A stretch of 64,000 nucleotides of DNA from Phaeobacter piscinae (GTDB taxonomy: Bacteria > Pseudomonadota > Alphaproteobacteria > Rhodobacterales > Rhodobacteraceae): NCBI RefSeq assembly GCF_002407245.1, contig NZ_CP010681.1:2542001-2606000 (forward strand), in the 5' to 3' direction. A program made the translations under genes and the position numbers. The notes under the pieces were generated by a model, which was not told where the DNA came from, did no database searches, and saw only the letters and a program-made list of their open reading frames with translations. Shown here one piece after another: positions 52,298-60,221 of the stretch. Within the stretch, counting starts at the first letter, position 1. The number at the start of each line of letters is the position of its first letter.

Positions 52298-52795
52298 TCA
52301 GCTCTTGGCGATGGCGCGCAACATCCAGGCTGCCTGCTCGTGAAAGGCGGAGCGCGCGGTAGCCAGATCTTCCGTTACGATGTCTTTGCGCTCTCCGGCC
52401 AGTTCAGCGAGAGCATGCAAACGATGCGCCACCCGTTCATGACTATGCGCCAGATCCTCCACCATCTCTGCTGCGGTCAGCCCGCCGGCTTTGTCTTCCA
52501 AATTGGACCGGCTGACGATATCAGCAAGGCTGGAGGGAGCCAGGTGGCCCAAGGCGCGAATGCGTTCAGCCAGTTCATCGGTTGCGGCAAACATGTTTTC
52601 GTATTGTGCTTCGGTCAGCTTATGAACCGAGAAAAACGCCGGGCCTTCCACATTCCAGTGGTAGGCGTGGGTCTTGAAAACAAGCCGGTAAGTGTCGGCC
52701 AGCACGTCTGCAATGCCGCTGGCAATTACGGAAGTGTCGCGAACGCCGGTGGCAACATCATCACGGCTGGGCACAACTGAGAGCGCTTCGCTCAT
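52298..52795 (-). CDS. dps: Dps family DNA-protection ferritin
   Basis: A 165-residue Dps protein. It forms a dodecamer that stores iron and shields DNA. The ferroxidase site is seen as KTHAYHWNVEGPAFFSVHKL (about 41-60) and later ATDELAERIRALG. No unusual N-terminal DNA-binding tail. EcfG-type promoter 39 bases upstream; Dps is a general-stress gene in many bacteria. Confidence 0.94.
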   Translation of the reverse strand: MSEALSVVPSRDDVATGVRDTSVIASGIADVLADTYRLVFKTHAYHWNVEGPAFFSVHKLTEAQYENMFAATDELAERIRALGHLAPSSLADIVSRSNLEDKAGGLTAAEMVEDLAHSHERVAHRLHALAELAGERKDIVTEDLATARSAFHEQAAWMLRAIAKS

Positions 52796-52833
52796 CTCAT
52801 CGTCTCCTATGTCTGAGTTGTTATCGCTGTCCC

Positions 52834-52858
52834 AACGTGTGTCGATAGCGGAGGTTCC
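52834..52858 (-). promoter_or_regulatory. EcfG-type promoter for dps
   Basis: Minus strand GGAACC (52858-52853), 15 bases, CGTT (52837-52834). Confidence 0.77.
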
Positions 52859-52970
52859 CTATTTTCTGTCAGGCGGGCCGACCACCGGTCGACCGATACG
52901 ACAAGCTGAACACAAAACGGGCGGAAGTCTGCGCTTCCGCCCGCCTCTGGTTTGGATTAGCGATTGCATG

Positions 52971-53135
52971 TCACCTGCCTTTGACCACCCGTACCACCAT
53001 CGCGAGGGCGAAGAGGATAAGGAATATAAAGAACAGGATCTGAGCAACCCCTGCAGAGGCCGACGCAACCCCACCAAAGCCAAACAGGCCGGCGATGGCT
53101 GCGACGACGAGGAATACCAGTGCCCAATAGAGCAT
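52971..53135 (-). CDS. DUF1328 small membrane protein (YtjA-like)
   Basis: A 54-residue peptide with two hydrophobic helices: MLYWALVFLVVAAIAGLFGF, then GVASASAGVAQILFFIFLIL and an Arg/Lys-rich end. This matches DUF1328 well. Function unknown, but members are often regulated by stress sigma factors. aaggaga lies nine bases before the ATG. An EcfG-type promoter (with AGTT in the -10) lies upstream and overlaps the one for the divergent gene. Confidence 0.88.
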   Translation of the reverse strand: MLYWALVFLVVAAIAGLFGFGGVASASAGVAQILFFIFLILFALAMVVRVVKGR

Positions 53136-53176
53136 GATCGTCTCCTTCGTGTCGTGTTGCGCTGTGATACCTGCCT

Positions 53177-53202
53177 AACTCTACGCGCGGGGCGATAGTT
53201 CC
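53177..53202 (-). promoter_or_regulatory. EcfG-type promoter for the DUF1328 gene
   Basis: Minus strand GGAAC (53202-53198), 17 bases, AGTT (53180-53177). The -10 departs from CGTT in one base. Its -35 forms half of the palindrome GTTCCATGGAAC. Confidence 0.55.
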
Positions 53203-53204
53203 AT

Positions 53205-53229
53205 GGAACCTTCGGCGCGTTGTGACGTT
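53205..53229 (+). promoter_or_regulatory. EcfG-type promoter for the ElaB-like gene
   Basis: GGAACC (53205-53210), 15 bases, CGTT (53226-53229), 25 bases before the ATG at 53254. The -35 shares a palindrome with the divergent promoter. Confidence 0.75.
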
Positions 53230-53253
53230 GAGTGGTGGAAAGGAGAATTTATC

Positions 53254-53568
53254 ATGGCCGCGACCCAGACACAGAGTGAGACCAAGAAATCGACCCCTGC
53301 ACGACGCGCAGAGGACAACAAAGCCGAGGAAGCCCAACCCATCGCCGAGAAGGTGAAGGAAGTAGGCGAACAGCTGGAGGATATGGCCACGCGTAACGCC
53401 CAAGCTCTCCGCGAGATTGCCCGTGAGGGTGCTGTGAACACATCGCAGGCAATGAGTGACCTCGCTGCGCAGAGTGAGGACTTCGTGAAGAAGAACCCGG
53501 CCCTTGCGGTCGCTGGCGCGCTAGGTGTGGGCGTACTGATTGGTATGGCTATGCGCAACCGCTACTGA
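53254..53568 (+). CDS. ElaB/DUF883-like membrane-anchored helical protein
   Basis: A 104-residue protein: charged, helical N-terminal region rich in Glu/Lys, then KKNPALAVAGALGVGVLIGM as the C-terminal membrane helix and an Arg-rich end (RNRY). Layout matches ElaB/YqjD and resembles the protein encoded at 44490. In E. coli these anchor ribosomes to the membrane in stationary phase; inference here. AAAGGAG precedes the ATG, the longer frame to 53203 is unlikely. Confidence 0.78.
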   Translation: MAATQTQSETKKSTPARRAEDNKAEEAQPIAEKVKEVGEQLEDMATRNAQALREIAREGAVNTSQAMSDLAAQSEDFVKKNPALAVAGALGVGVLIGMAMRNRY

Positions 53569-53589
53569 GCTACCGCACTATGAGATTGA

Positions 53590-53626
53590 GAAAAAGGGGG
53601 GCCAACTGCCTCCCTTTTTCTGTTTT
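53590..53626. terminator. Rho-independent terminator, possibly bidirectional
   Basis: Stem gaaaaaggg (53590) with ccctttttc (53612) and T-rich flank on both strands; lies between the convergent ElaB-like and RpiR genes. Confidence 0.75.
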
Positions 53627-53662
53627 GTCAGATCTCGGCGACCAGCGGCAGCGCGATGGCGA

Positions 53663-54535
53663 TCAAGTGAACTTTCGAAACAGCCGCGTGGTGTCGAAAA
53701 TTGTATCCAGCTTCTCGTAGCGGGCGCGGGTCTCGTCCCAGCGCTCCTCCTGCGCGGAAGAGATCATCGCCTCCAGCAGCATCATTGTCGAGATGTTGGA
53801 ATCCCAGGCTGACGGGATTTCCACCCAGCAGTTGAACGTCTGTGCCGCCACCGACACGATCGGGCTCGACCATTGATCGGTGATCAAGATCACCTGCACG
53901 CCCCGTTCCGAAGCCAGTTCAGCCAACCGTTGCAGATTGGTCTCATAGCGGCGCACATCGAACATCAGCAGCGTGTCGCCTTCGACCATATCCAGGACAT
54001 AATGGGGCCAGGTTGCCGATGAGGACGTCATATGCGTGACCCGCTGTCGGATCGCCTGAAAATGGGTAAACGCGTAATCCGCAAGCGCCCGCGTGATGCG
54101 TCCGCCAACCACATAAAGCCGCCCTTCAGTATCGGCCAGCTGGCGGACGGCGGCATCAAATTGCTCTGAGTCGACATTGGAAAACGTCTGACTGAGGTTG
54201 TCGGTGACCGCCTGTGCAAATCTGTTCAGCAGATGCCCTTCCGGCGCCTCAGACGCCCAGTTCGCCCGGCGTTGGGTTGGCCCGGATCCTTTGGCCTCCA
54301 ACTCCTTCAGCAAGGCCTGATGAAACTGGGGATACCCTTTGAAACCAAGCTTTTGCACCATCCGCGCCACGGTCGGCGTGGACACCTCCGCATTGGAGGC
54401 GACGATGGTGATAGAGGCCAGACCAGCGGCTGGGTAATTCGCCAGCAAGGCGTTGGCAAATTTGCGTTCCGCCTGCGTCAGACTCGCATATTGCTCCCGG
54501 ATGAGTTCACGCACGGTGGCGGGCGGTTTTGTCAC
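53663..54535 (-). CDS. MurR/RpiR family transcriptional regulator
   Basis: About 290 residues. N-terminal HTH_6 helix-turn-helix (IVASNAEVSTPTVARMVQKL with GFKGYPQFHQAL) and a C-terminal SIS domain (RLYVVGGRITRALADYAF) that would sense a phosphosugar or other ligand. I choose the GTG at 54535, which gives the normal length; the frame extends to 54640. Divergent from the amidohydrolase-TRAP cluster, which it probably controls. Confidence 0.85.
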   Translation of the reverse strand: MTKPPATVRELIREQYASLTQAERKFANALLANYPAAGLASITIVASNAEVSTPTVARMVQKLGFKGYPQFHQALLKELEAKGSGPTQRRANWASEAPEGHLLNRFAQAVTDNLSQTFSNVDSEQFDAAVRQLADTEGRLYVVGGRITRALADYAFTHFQAIRQRVTHMTSSSATWPHYVLDMVEGDTLLMFDVRRYETNLQRLAELASERGVQVILITDQWSSPIVSVAAQTFNCWVEIPSAWDSNISTMMLLEAMISSAQEERWDETRARYEKLDTIFDTTRLFRKFT

Positions 54536-54631
54536 AGTCCGGCTATCCCTCTGCTTTGCCTGCAATTTAAGCACAGCTCCGAAACAAGAGCCATTCAAAT
54601 CGCAGGTCGTCAAACTGGTGCTGAAAAGATA

Positions 54632-54667
54632 TTGACACAAAAAGTTGTACGTGAAAACATTTTTCCA
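54632..54667 (+). promoter_or_regulatory. Possible promoter and operator of the TRAP/GS cluster
   Basis: A TTGACA at 54632-54637 is followed after about 17 bases by a weak -10. The near-palindrome tgaaaacattttcc-like sequence (54652-54667) overlaps it and resembles the A/T-rich inverted sites bound by RpiR proteins. Weak evidence. Confidence 0.35.
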
Positions 54668-54684
54668 AAATCAGGGAGTACCCA

Positions 54685-55494
54685 ATGTCACTGAGCGATT
54701 CCAACGCTCCATCTGCCGCCTCGCCAGATCTGCCCAACCGGGCGGTGGAGGTCTGGAATGCGACTGGAACCGGCGCGGTGCTGGTGCTGTGCGAACATGC
54801 CAGCAACCACATCCCGGCCCGATATGAGGGGCTTGGCCTGTCAGAGGAAGATCGCAGCAGTCACGCGGCCTGGGATCCCGGTGCATTGGCAGTAGCCAAG
54901 GGCCTGTCGGCGGCGCTGGACGCGCCATTGGTTGCAAGCTGCGTGTCGCGATTGGTCTATGACTGCAACCGCCCCCCCGAAGCCCCGAGCGCCATGCCCG
55001 CCAAATCGGAACTGATTGAGGTGCCGGGCAACCGCGATCTGGATGCAGCGGCGCGGGCAGAACGGGTTGCAACCGTCTACGACCCTTTCTGCGCGGCTGT
55101 GGCCAAGGTGATTGCAGATCGCAAGGCTGCTGGTCGTGAGACGATGCTGGTCACCGTTCACAGCTTCACCCCGGTCTACTACGGCAGCCCGCGCAGTGTC
55201 GAAATCGGCATTCTGCACGATGATGACACCCGTCTGGCGGACGCGATGCTGGGTGCGGCACCTGCGCTGCCCCACCGTCAGGTTGAGCGTAACGCGCCCT
55301 ATGGCCCGCAGGACGGCGTCACCCATTCCCTGGTGCTGCATGGCCAAGACAACGGTCTGGCAAATGTGATGATCGAGATCCGCAACGATCTGCTGCGCAC
55401 CCCCGAACAGGAAACCACCATGACCGAAGAGTTACTGTGCCTGCTGCGCCCGGCGCTGGCGACCCTCGTCACCAAGGGGGCCGCCAATGCCTAG
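54685..55494 (+). CDS. N-formylglutamate amidohydrolase family protein
   Basis: A 269-residue member of the FGase family. Motifs: VLVLCEHASNHIP (metal ligands, about 32-44), LVYDCNRPP, VTVHSFTPVYYG and an ending IEIRNDLLRTPEQ. HutG-type members cleave N-formylglutamate; others hydrolyse N-acyl or gamma-linked amides. No hut genes are present here, so the substrate is likely an amide made by the neighbouring glutamine-synthetase-like ligase. It overlaps dctQ by eight bases. Confidence 0.85.
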   Translation: MSLSDSNAPSAASPDLPNRAVEVWNATGTGAVLVLCEHASNHIPARYEGLGLSEEDRSSHAAWDPGALAVAKGLSAALDAPLVASCVSRLVYDCNRPPEAPSAMPAKSELIEVPGNRDLDAAARAERVATVYDPFCAAVAKVIADRKAAGRETMLVTVHSFTPVYYGSPRSVEIGILHDDDTRLADAMLGAAPALPHRQVERNAPYGPQDGVTHSLVLHGQDNGLANVMIEIRNDLLRTPEQETTMTEELLCLLRPALATLVTKGAANA

Positions 55495-56083
55495 AGCCAT
55501 CAAAAGCTACGTGCGCGCCATTGATGCGATGAACCGGCTGATTGGCCGCTTTGCCATGTATCTGATCTTTGTGCTGGTGGGCGTTTTGCTGTGGTCGTCG
55601 ATCTCCAAGACCTTCTTCAACCCCTCGCTCTGGACGTTGGAGACCGCGCAGTTTGTCATGGTTGCCTATTATATTCTGGGCGGGCCTTACTCGATCCAGA
55701 TGGGCAGCAACGTCCGCATGGACCTATTCTACGGGTCCTGGTCGCTGAAGACCAAAGCATGGGTGGACGCCTTCACCGTGCTGTTCCTGATGGTCTATCT
55801 GAGCGTGCTCTTTTACGGGGCCATCAGCTCCACCGCCTATTCGCTGGGCTATTTCGGGCTCGAACCCTTCCAGTTCTTTGGCGACCTTCTGATGACCCTT
55901 GTGACGGAAGGTCTGGATGCTGCCAGTGCTAAGCTCGGCTATCTGGAACGCAGCTCTACCGCCTGGCGCCCCTTCATGTGGCCCATCAAAACCATCCTCT
56001 GTTTCGGCGTCTTTCTGATGCTGCTGCAATGCCTTGCTGAATTGTTCCGTGATCTCGGACGCCTTCGCGGAGACGACTTCTAA
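55487..56083 (+). CDS. TRAP transporter small permease (DctQ type)
   Basis: A 198-residue protein with four membrane helices: FAMYLIFVLVGVLLWSSISK, FVMVAYYILGGPYSIQ, VLFLMVYLSVLFYGAI, and a final TILCFGVFLMLLQCL. DctQ subunits help assemble the large permease. Overlaps the stop of the previous gene and the start of dctM (TAATG). Confidence 0.9.
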   Translation: MPRAIKSYVRAIDAMNRLIGRFAMYLIFVLVGVLLWSSISKTFFNPSLWTLETAQFVMVAYYILGGPYSIQMGSNVRMDLFYGSWSLKTKAWVDAFTVLFLMVYLSVLFYGAISSTAYSLGYFGLEPFQFFGDLLMTLVTEGLDAASAKLGYLERSSTAWRPFMWPIKTILCFGVFLMLLQCLAELFRDLGRLRGDDF

Positions 56084-57585
56084 TGTCCTATGAACTCATC
56101 GCCATTATGATGTTTGCCGGCATGATGCTGATGCTGATGACCGGTCAGCGCGTGTTTGGCGCCATCGGATTTGTCGGCGCCGTTGCGGGTCTCCTGCTCT
56201 GGGGTACCGGCGGCAGCGAAATTCCGTTTTCAGCAGCCATGAAACTGATGAAGTGGTATCCGCTGCTGACACTGCCGATGTTTATTTTCATGGGCTATGT
56301 GCTGTCGGAATCCAAGATTGCCGATGATCTCTACCGGATGTTCCACGTGTGGATGGGACCCGTCAAAGGCGGGCTTGCTATTGGCACCATCGGTCTGATG
56401 GTCTTGATTTCCGCGATGAACGGCCTGTCGGTGGCAGGTATGGCAATCGGTGCCACCATTGCGCTGCCCGAACTGTTGCGCCGGGGCTATGACAAAACCC
56501 TTGTGACCGGCACCATTCAGGCCGGATCCTCCCTGGGCATTCTGGTGCCTCCTTCGGTGGTGCTGGTTCTTTATGCGATGATCGCGCGCCAGCCTGTCGG
56601 GCAGCTCTGGCTTGCCGGTGTGGTGCCGGGGCTTCTGATGGCGACGATGTTCATCATCTACATCTATCTGCGCGCCCGCATGCAGCCCGAGCTTGGCCCG
56701 GCGATGAGCCCGGAAGATCTCGCCGAATATGAACGCATCAGCGATCATCCGCTGCGGCTGAACTATGTCGTGCTGGCACTGCTGGTGCTGGTGCCGCTGG
56801 TGGTAAAACTGGGTGTCATCGAGGCAAAGCCCGCAATCGGCGTGGCGCTGGTCGGGTCTGTTCTGGCCTTTGTGACCCGCAGCATTCCTGCCTTCTATCA
56901 CGATGTCTTCATGCGTGAAAAATATCGCCTGCTGTTCTCCGGCGTGCTGCCGCTGGCGATTTTTGCCGCGATGATGGTGCCCTTTGTCAACGGCTGGACC
57001 TCGCTGGTGGAAAGCTCTGCCATCGGAGCCATGACCGCCTTTATCGCCGCGATCCTCAAGGGGCGCATGAACAAGGAGGTGTTTGAAACCTCTGTGCGCT
57101 CCACACTCGGCATCTCCTGCATGTTCATGTGGATCATCCTGGCCGCCCTTGGCTTTGGCGCGATCTTTGATGGTCTGGGTGCGGTGAAGGCGATCGAGGA
57201 TCTGTTCACCACGCAGCTGGGGCTGTCGCCCTGGATGATCCTGATCCTGATGCAGCTGAGCTTCATCGTGATGGGTACATTCCTTGATGACACGGCGATG
57301 CTGGTAATTGTGGCGCCACTTTACGTGCCGCTGGTGGGCGCGCTGGGGTTCGATCTGATCTGGTACGGTGTGCTCTATACCATCACCACCCAGATCGCCT
57401 ATATGACGCCGCCCTTCGGCTATAACCTGTTCCTGATGCGGGCGATGGCGCCGCCGGAAATCGGGCTCAAGGATATTTATGTCTCAATCATCCCCTTTGC
57501 GGCCGTGATGGTCGTGGCCCTGGCTTTGGTGATGATCTTCCCGCAGATCGCCCTGTGGCTGCCAGAATATGTTTACGGAAAATAA
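56083..57585 (+). CDS. TRAP transporter large permease (DctM type)
   Basis: A 500-residue polytopic protein with about 12 helices; the channel that imports substrate with Na+. Family motifs include LPMFIFMGYVLSESKI, GASAGIAIG-like GMAIGATIALPELLRRGYD, GTIQAGSSLGILVPPSVVL and MGTFLDDTAMLVIVAPLY. Slightly longer than many DctM (about 430), with an extra central region. Confidence 0.92.
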   Translation: MSYELIAIMMFAGMMLMLMTGQRVFGAIGFVGAVAGLLLWGTGGSEIPFSAAMKLMKWYPLLTLPMFIFMGYVLSESKIADDLYRMFHVWMGPVKGGLAIGTIGLMVLISAMNGLSVAGMAIGATIALPELLRRGYDKTLVTGTIQAGSSLGILVPPSVVLVLYAMIARQPVGQLWLAGVVPGLLMATMFIIYIYLRARMQPELGPAMSPEDLAEYERISDHPLRLNYVVLALLVLVPLVVKLGVIEAKPAIGVALVGSVLAFVTRSIPAFYHDVFMREKYRLLFSGVLPLAIFAAMMVPFVNGWTSLVESSAIGAMTAFIAAILKGRMNKEVFETSVRSTLGISCMFMWIILAALGFGAIFDGLGAVKAIEDLFTTQLGLSPWMILILMQLSFIVMGTFLDDTAMLVIVAPLYVPLVGALGFDLIWYGVLYTITTQIAYMTPPFGYNLFLMRAMAPPEIGLKDIYVSIIPFAAVMVVALALVMIFPQIALWLPEYVYGK

Positions 57586-57636
57586 CCCTCAGAAGAGCCC
57601 CGCAAGGGGGCCGGAATTTCAACATGGAGAAGAGAT

Positions 57637-58671
57637 ATGACGACAAGACGTAAGTTTATTCAGACTGCCGGTGTCGGTGCCCTCGCGGCTCCGCTGGCCA
57701 CCCCTGCACTGGCCCAGTCCAAAATCACATGGCGTATGCAGACCTACGCCGGTGCGGCGCTGGCCGAACATGTGGTAAAACCCGCCATCGACATGTTCAA
57801 CAAAATCGCAGGCGACCGTATGCAGATCGAGCTTTATTATGCCGATCAGCTGGTCCCCACCGGCGAATTGTTCCGCGCCATGCAGCGTGGCACCATTGAT
57901 GCGGTGCAGTCTGATGATGACTCGATGGCCTCCCCGACCGATGTGACGGTCTTTGGCGGTTATTTCCCCTTTGCCTCGCGCTACTCGCTCGACGTGCCGG
58001 TCCTGTTCAACAAATATGGGCTGAATGAGATCTGGGACGAAGAATACTCCAAGGTCGGCGTCAAGCACATCTCTGCCGGCGCCTGGGATCCCTGCCACTT
58101 TGCCACCAAGGATCCAATCCGCAGCCTTGCCGATCTGAAAGGCAAGCGCGTCTTTACCTTCCCGACCGCTGGCCGCTTCCTCAGCCAGTTCGGCGTGGTG
58201 CCTGTCACCCTGCCGTGGGAAGACATCGAAGTCGCCATGCAGACCGGTGAACTTGACGGGATCGCATGGTCCGGCATCACCGAGGATTACACCGTCGGCT
58301 GGGCAGATGTGACCAACTACTTCCTGACCAACAACATCTCCGGTGCCTGGGCTGGGTCCTTCTTTGCCAATCAGGGCCGCTGGAACGAGCTGCCGGAAGA
58401 TCTGCAGACTCTGTTCCGCGTCTGCTGTGACCAGTCGCATTATTACCGCCAGTGGTGGTATTGGGGCGGCGAAGCAGACCTGCGTGTCAACGGCCCGAAG
58501 ATGGAGCTGACCTCAATCCCAGATGAAGAATGGGCAACGGTTGAGGAAGCCGCCTATAAGTTCTGGGATGAAATCGCAGCCGAAAGCCCGACCAAGGCCC
58601 GCGTTGTCGAAATCATCAAAAAGTACAACGCGGACATGCAGAAAGCCGGACGCCCCTACCGCTACGGCTAA
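57637..58671 (+). CDS. TRAP transporter substrate-binding protein (DctP type) with Tat signal
   Basis: A 344-residue periplasmic protein. The signal is TTRRKFIQTAGVGAL, a twin-arginine type, cleaved near ALAQ (about residue 26). The mature part has RMQTYAGAALAEHVVKP and a conserved Arg region where TRAP ligands with a carboxylate usually bind. The gene order Q-M-P is less common than P-Q-M. A strong terminator follows; ggaga precedes the ATG. Confidence 0.9.
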   Translation: MTTRRKFIQTAGVGALAAPLATPALAQSKITWRMQTYAGAALAEHVVKPAIDMFNKIAGDRMQIELYYADQLVPTGELFRAMQRGTIDAVQSDDDSMASPTDVTVFGGYFPFASRYSLDVPVLFNKYGLNEIWDEEYSKVGVKHISAGAWDPCHFATKDPIRSLADLKGKRVFTFPTAGRFLSQFGVVPVTLPWEDIEVAMQTGELDGIAWSGITEDYTVGWADVTNYFLTNNISGAWAGSFFANQGRWNELPEDLQTLFRVCCDQSHYYRQWWYWGGEADLRVNGPKMELTSIPDEEWATVEEAAYKFWDEIAAESPTKARVVEIIKKYNADMQKAGRPYRYG

Positions 58672-58690
58672 GTCTACCGTCTAAAAAACC

Positions 58691-58727
58691 GGAGTTTGGC
58701 CCGCATGCGGTGGGCCAAACTCCTTTC
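58691..58727 (+). terminator. Terminator after the TRAP binding-protein gene
   Basis: Perfect 12-base stem (58691-58702 with 58712-58723) and a ttt tail. Just beyond, at 58738-58765, a second hairpin with a single-base bulge (gccaga with tctggc ends) lies before the next gene. Confidence 0.75.
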
Positions 58728-58787
58728 AAAGGAATTTGCCAGACTTTTTGTCAAAAAGTTCTGGCCTCAAAACGCAAAGGGCTGCTC

Positions 58788-60140
58788 ATGCTCTCCTTCG
58801 ACACTCTTGCTGACCAAGTTTCTGCTGGCAGCGTTGACACTGTTCTGGTCTGCCTTGTGGACATGCAGGGGCGGCTGATGGGCAAGCGTTTCCACGCCAA
58901 GCATTTTGTGAATGGCGCCTGGGAAGAGACCCATTGCTGCAACTATCTTCTGGCCACCGATCTGGCGATGGCGACACCGGATGGCTATGCTTCGACCAAC
59001 TGGGAAAACGGCTATGGCGACTACGTCATGAAGCCGGATCTGGCGACCTTGCGCCCGGTGCCTTGGCTCGAAGGCACCGTGATGGTGCTTTGCGATGTGC
59101 TGGATCACCACACCCACGAAGAGGTCCCCCATTCCCCCCGCGCCATCCTGAAGCGTCAGGTGAACCGTCTCAAGGAGATGGGGTTTGACGCGATGTGCGC
59201 CACCGAGCTGGAGTTCTTCCTGTTCGAGAAGAGCTTCGATGCGATCCGCAAATCAGGCTTCCGCGATCTGGAGCCGATCTCGGGCTATAATGAGGATTAC
59301 AGCATCCTGCAGACCTCCCGCGAGGAGCATGTGCTGCGCCCGATCCGCAACCATCTGTGGGACGCGGGCCTGCCAATCGAAAACTCCAAGGGCGAGGCCG
59401 AGACCGGTCAGGAAGAGCTGAACATCAAATACGCCGCGGCGATGGACACCGCCGCCTATCACACCATCGCCAAACATGCGGTGAAGGAAATCGCCCAGCA
59501 ACAGGGTCATGCGGTGACCTTCCTGCCGAAATGGAGCCACGACAAGGTCGGCTCCTCCTCCCATGTGCATCAGTCGCTGTGGCAGGACGGCAAACCCGCC
59601 TTCTTTGACGAGAGCGATGAGCTGGGCATGTCGGCGCTGATGAAGAATTACATGGCGGGATTGCTGAAATACGCACCCGATTACACCGCCTTCATGGCGC
59701 CCTATATCAACAGCTACAAACGCTTCATGAAGGGCACCTTTGCCCCGACCCGGATCATCTGGTCGGTGGACAACCGCACAGCGGGCTATCGTCTTTGCGG
59801 TGTCGGCAGCAAGGCCATCCGCGTCGAATGCCGCATTCCGGGCTCGGACATGAACCCCTATCTGGCCATCGCAGGCATGCTGGCTGCGGGCATTGCGGGC
59901 ATCGAGGAAGGCCTGGAGCTGCAGGCCCCCACCAAGGGCGATGTCTATCAGGGCGACACCGGCATGATCCCAAGCACGCTGCGGGATGCGGCTGTGGCAC
60001 TCAAAGGCTCGGCCATGTTGCGGGCGGCAATGGGCGATGACGTGGTGGATCACTACGTGCGCGCCGCCGAAGTGGAAATCGAGGATTTCGAGCGGATCGT
60101 GACCGATTACGAGATTGCCCGCGGGTTCGAGCGCGCCTGA
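58788..60140 (+). CDS. Glutamine-synthetase-like gamma-glutamyl-amine ligase (PuuA/GlnT family)
   Basis: A 450-residue GS-fold protein. The beta-grasp start has VDMQGRLMGKRF, typical of PuuA/GlnT rather than GlnA. Catalytic glutamates are in TELEFFLFE, the His segment GSSSHVHQS matches the ammonium/ATP region, and NRTAGYRLCG plus ECRIPGSDMNPYLAIAG follow. The adenylylation Tyr site of GlnA is absent. It probably joins glutamate to an amine, giving a gamma-glutamyl amide. The ATG at 58788 has aaaggg upstream. Confidence 0.87.
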   Translation: MLSFDTLADQVSAGSVDTVLVCLVDMQGRLMGKRFHAKHFVNGAWEETHCCNYLLATDLAMATPDGYASTNWENGYGDYVMKPDLATLRPVPWLEGTVMVLCDVLDHHTHEEVPHSPRAILKRQVNRLKEMGFDAMCATELEFFLFEKSFDAIRKSGFRDLEPISGYNEDYSILQTSREEHVLRPIRNHLWDAGLPIENSKGEAETGQEELNIKYAAAMDTAAYHTIAKHAVKEIAQQQGHAVTFLPKWSHDKVGSSSHVHQSLWQDGKPAFFDESDELGMSALMKNYMAGLLKYAPDYTAFMAPYINSYKRFMKGTFAPTRIIWSVDNRTAGYRLCGVGSKAIRVECRIPGSDMNPYLAIAGMLAAGIAGIEEGLELQAPTKGDVYQGDTGMIPSTLRDAAVALKGSAMLRAAMGDDVVDHYVRAAEVEIEDFERIVTDYEIARGFERA

Positions 60141-60161
60141 GGCGCGCAGAGCCTTCGGCGA

Positions 60162-60180
60162 GAGTATTTTTGGAAAGATG
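60162..60180 (+). repeat. Intergenic repeat copy 1
   Basis: A 19-base sequence (gagtatttttggaaagatg) that recurs at 61612-61631 in inverted orientation with one extra base. I recall similar intergenic elements in related genomes. A small GC hairpin (60186-60199) follows. Confidence 0.6.
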
Positions 60181-60221
60181 ACAATGGGGGCGTGCCCCCG
60201 TCAAACCACATGAGGAAGACC

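Noticed and set aside
54685..55494. HutG of a histidine-utilisation operon
   Set aside because: No hutH, hutU or hutI nearby; the neighbours are a TRAP transporter and a GS-like ligase.
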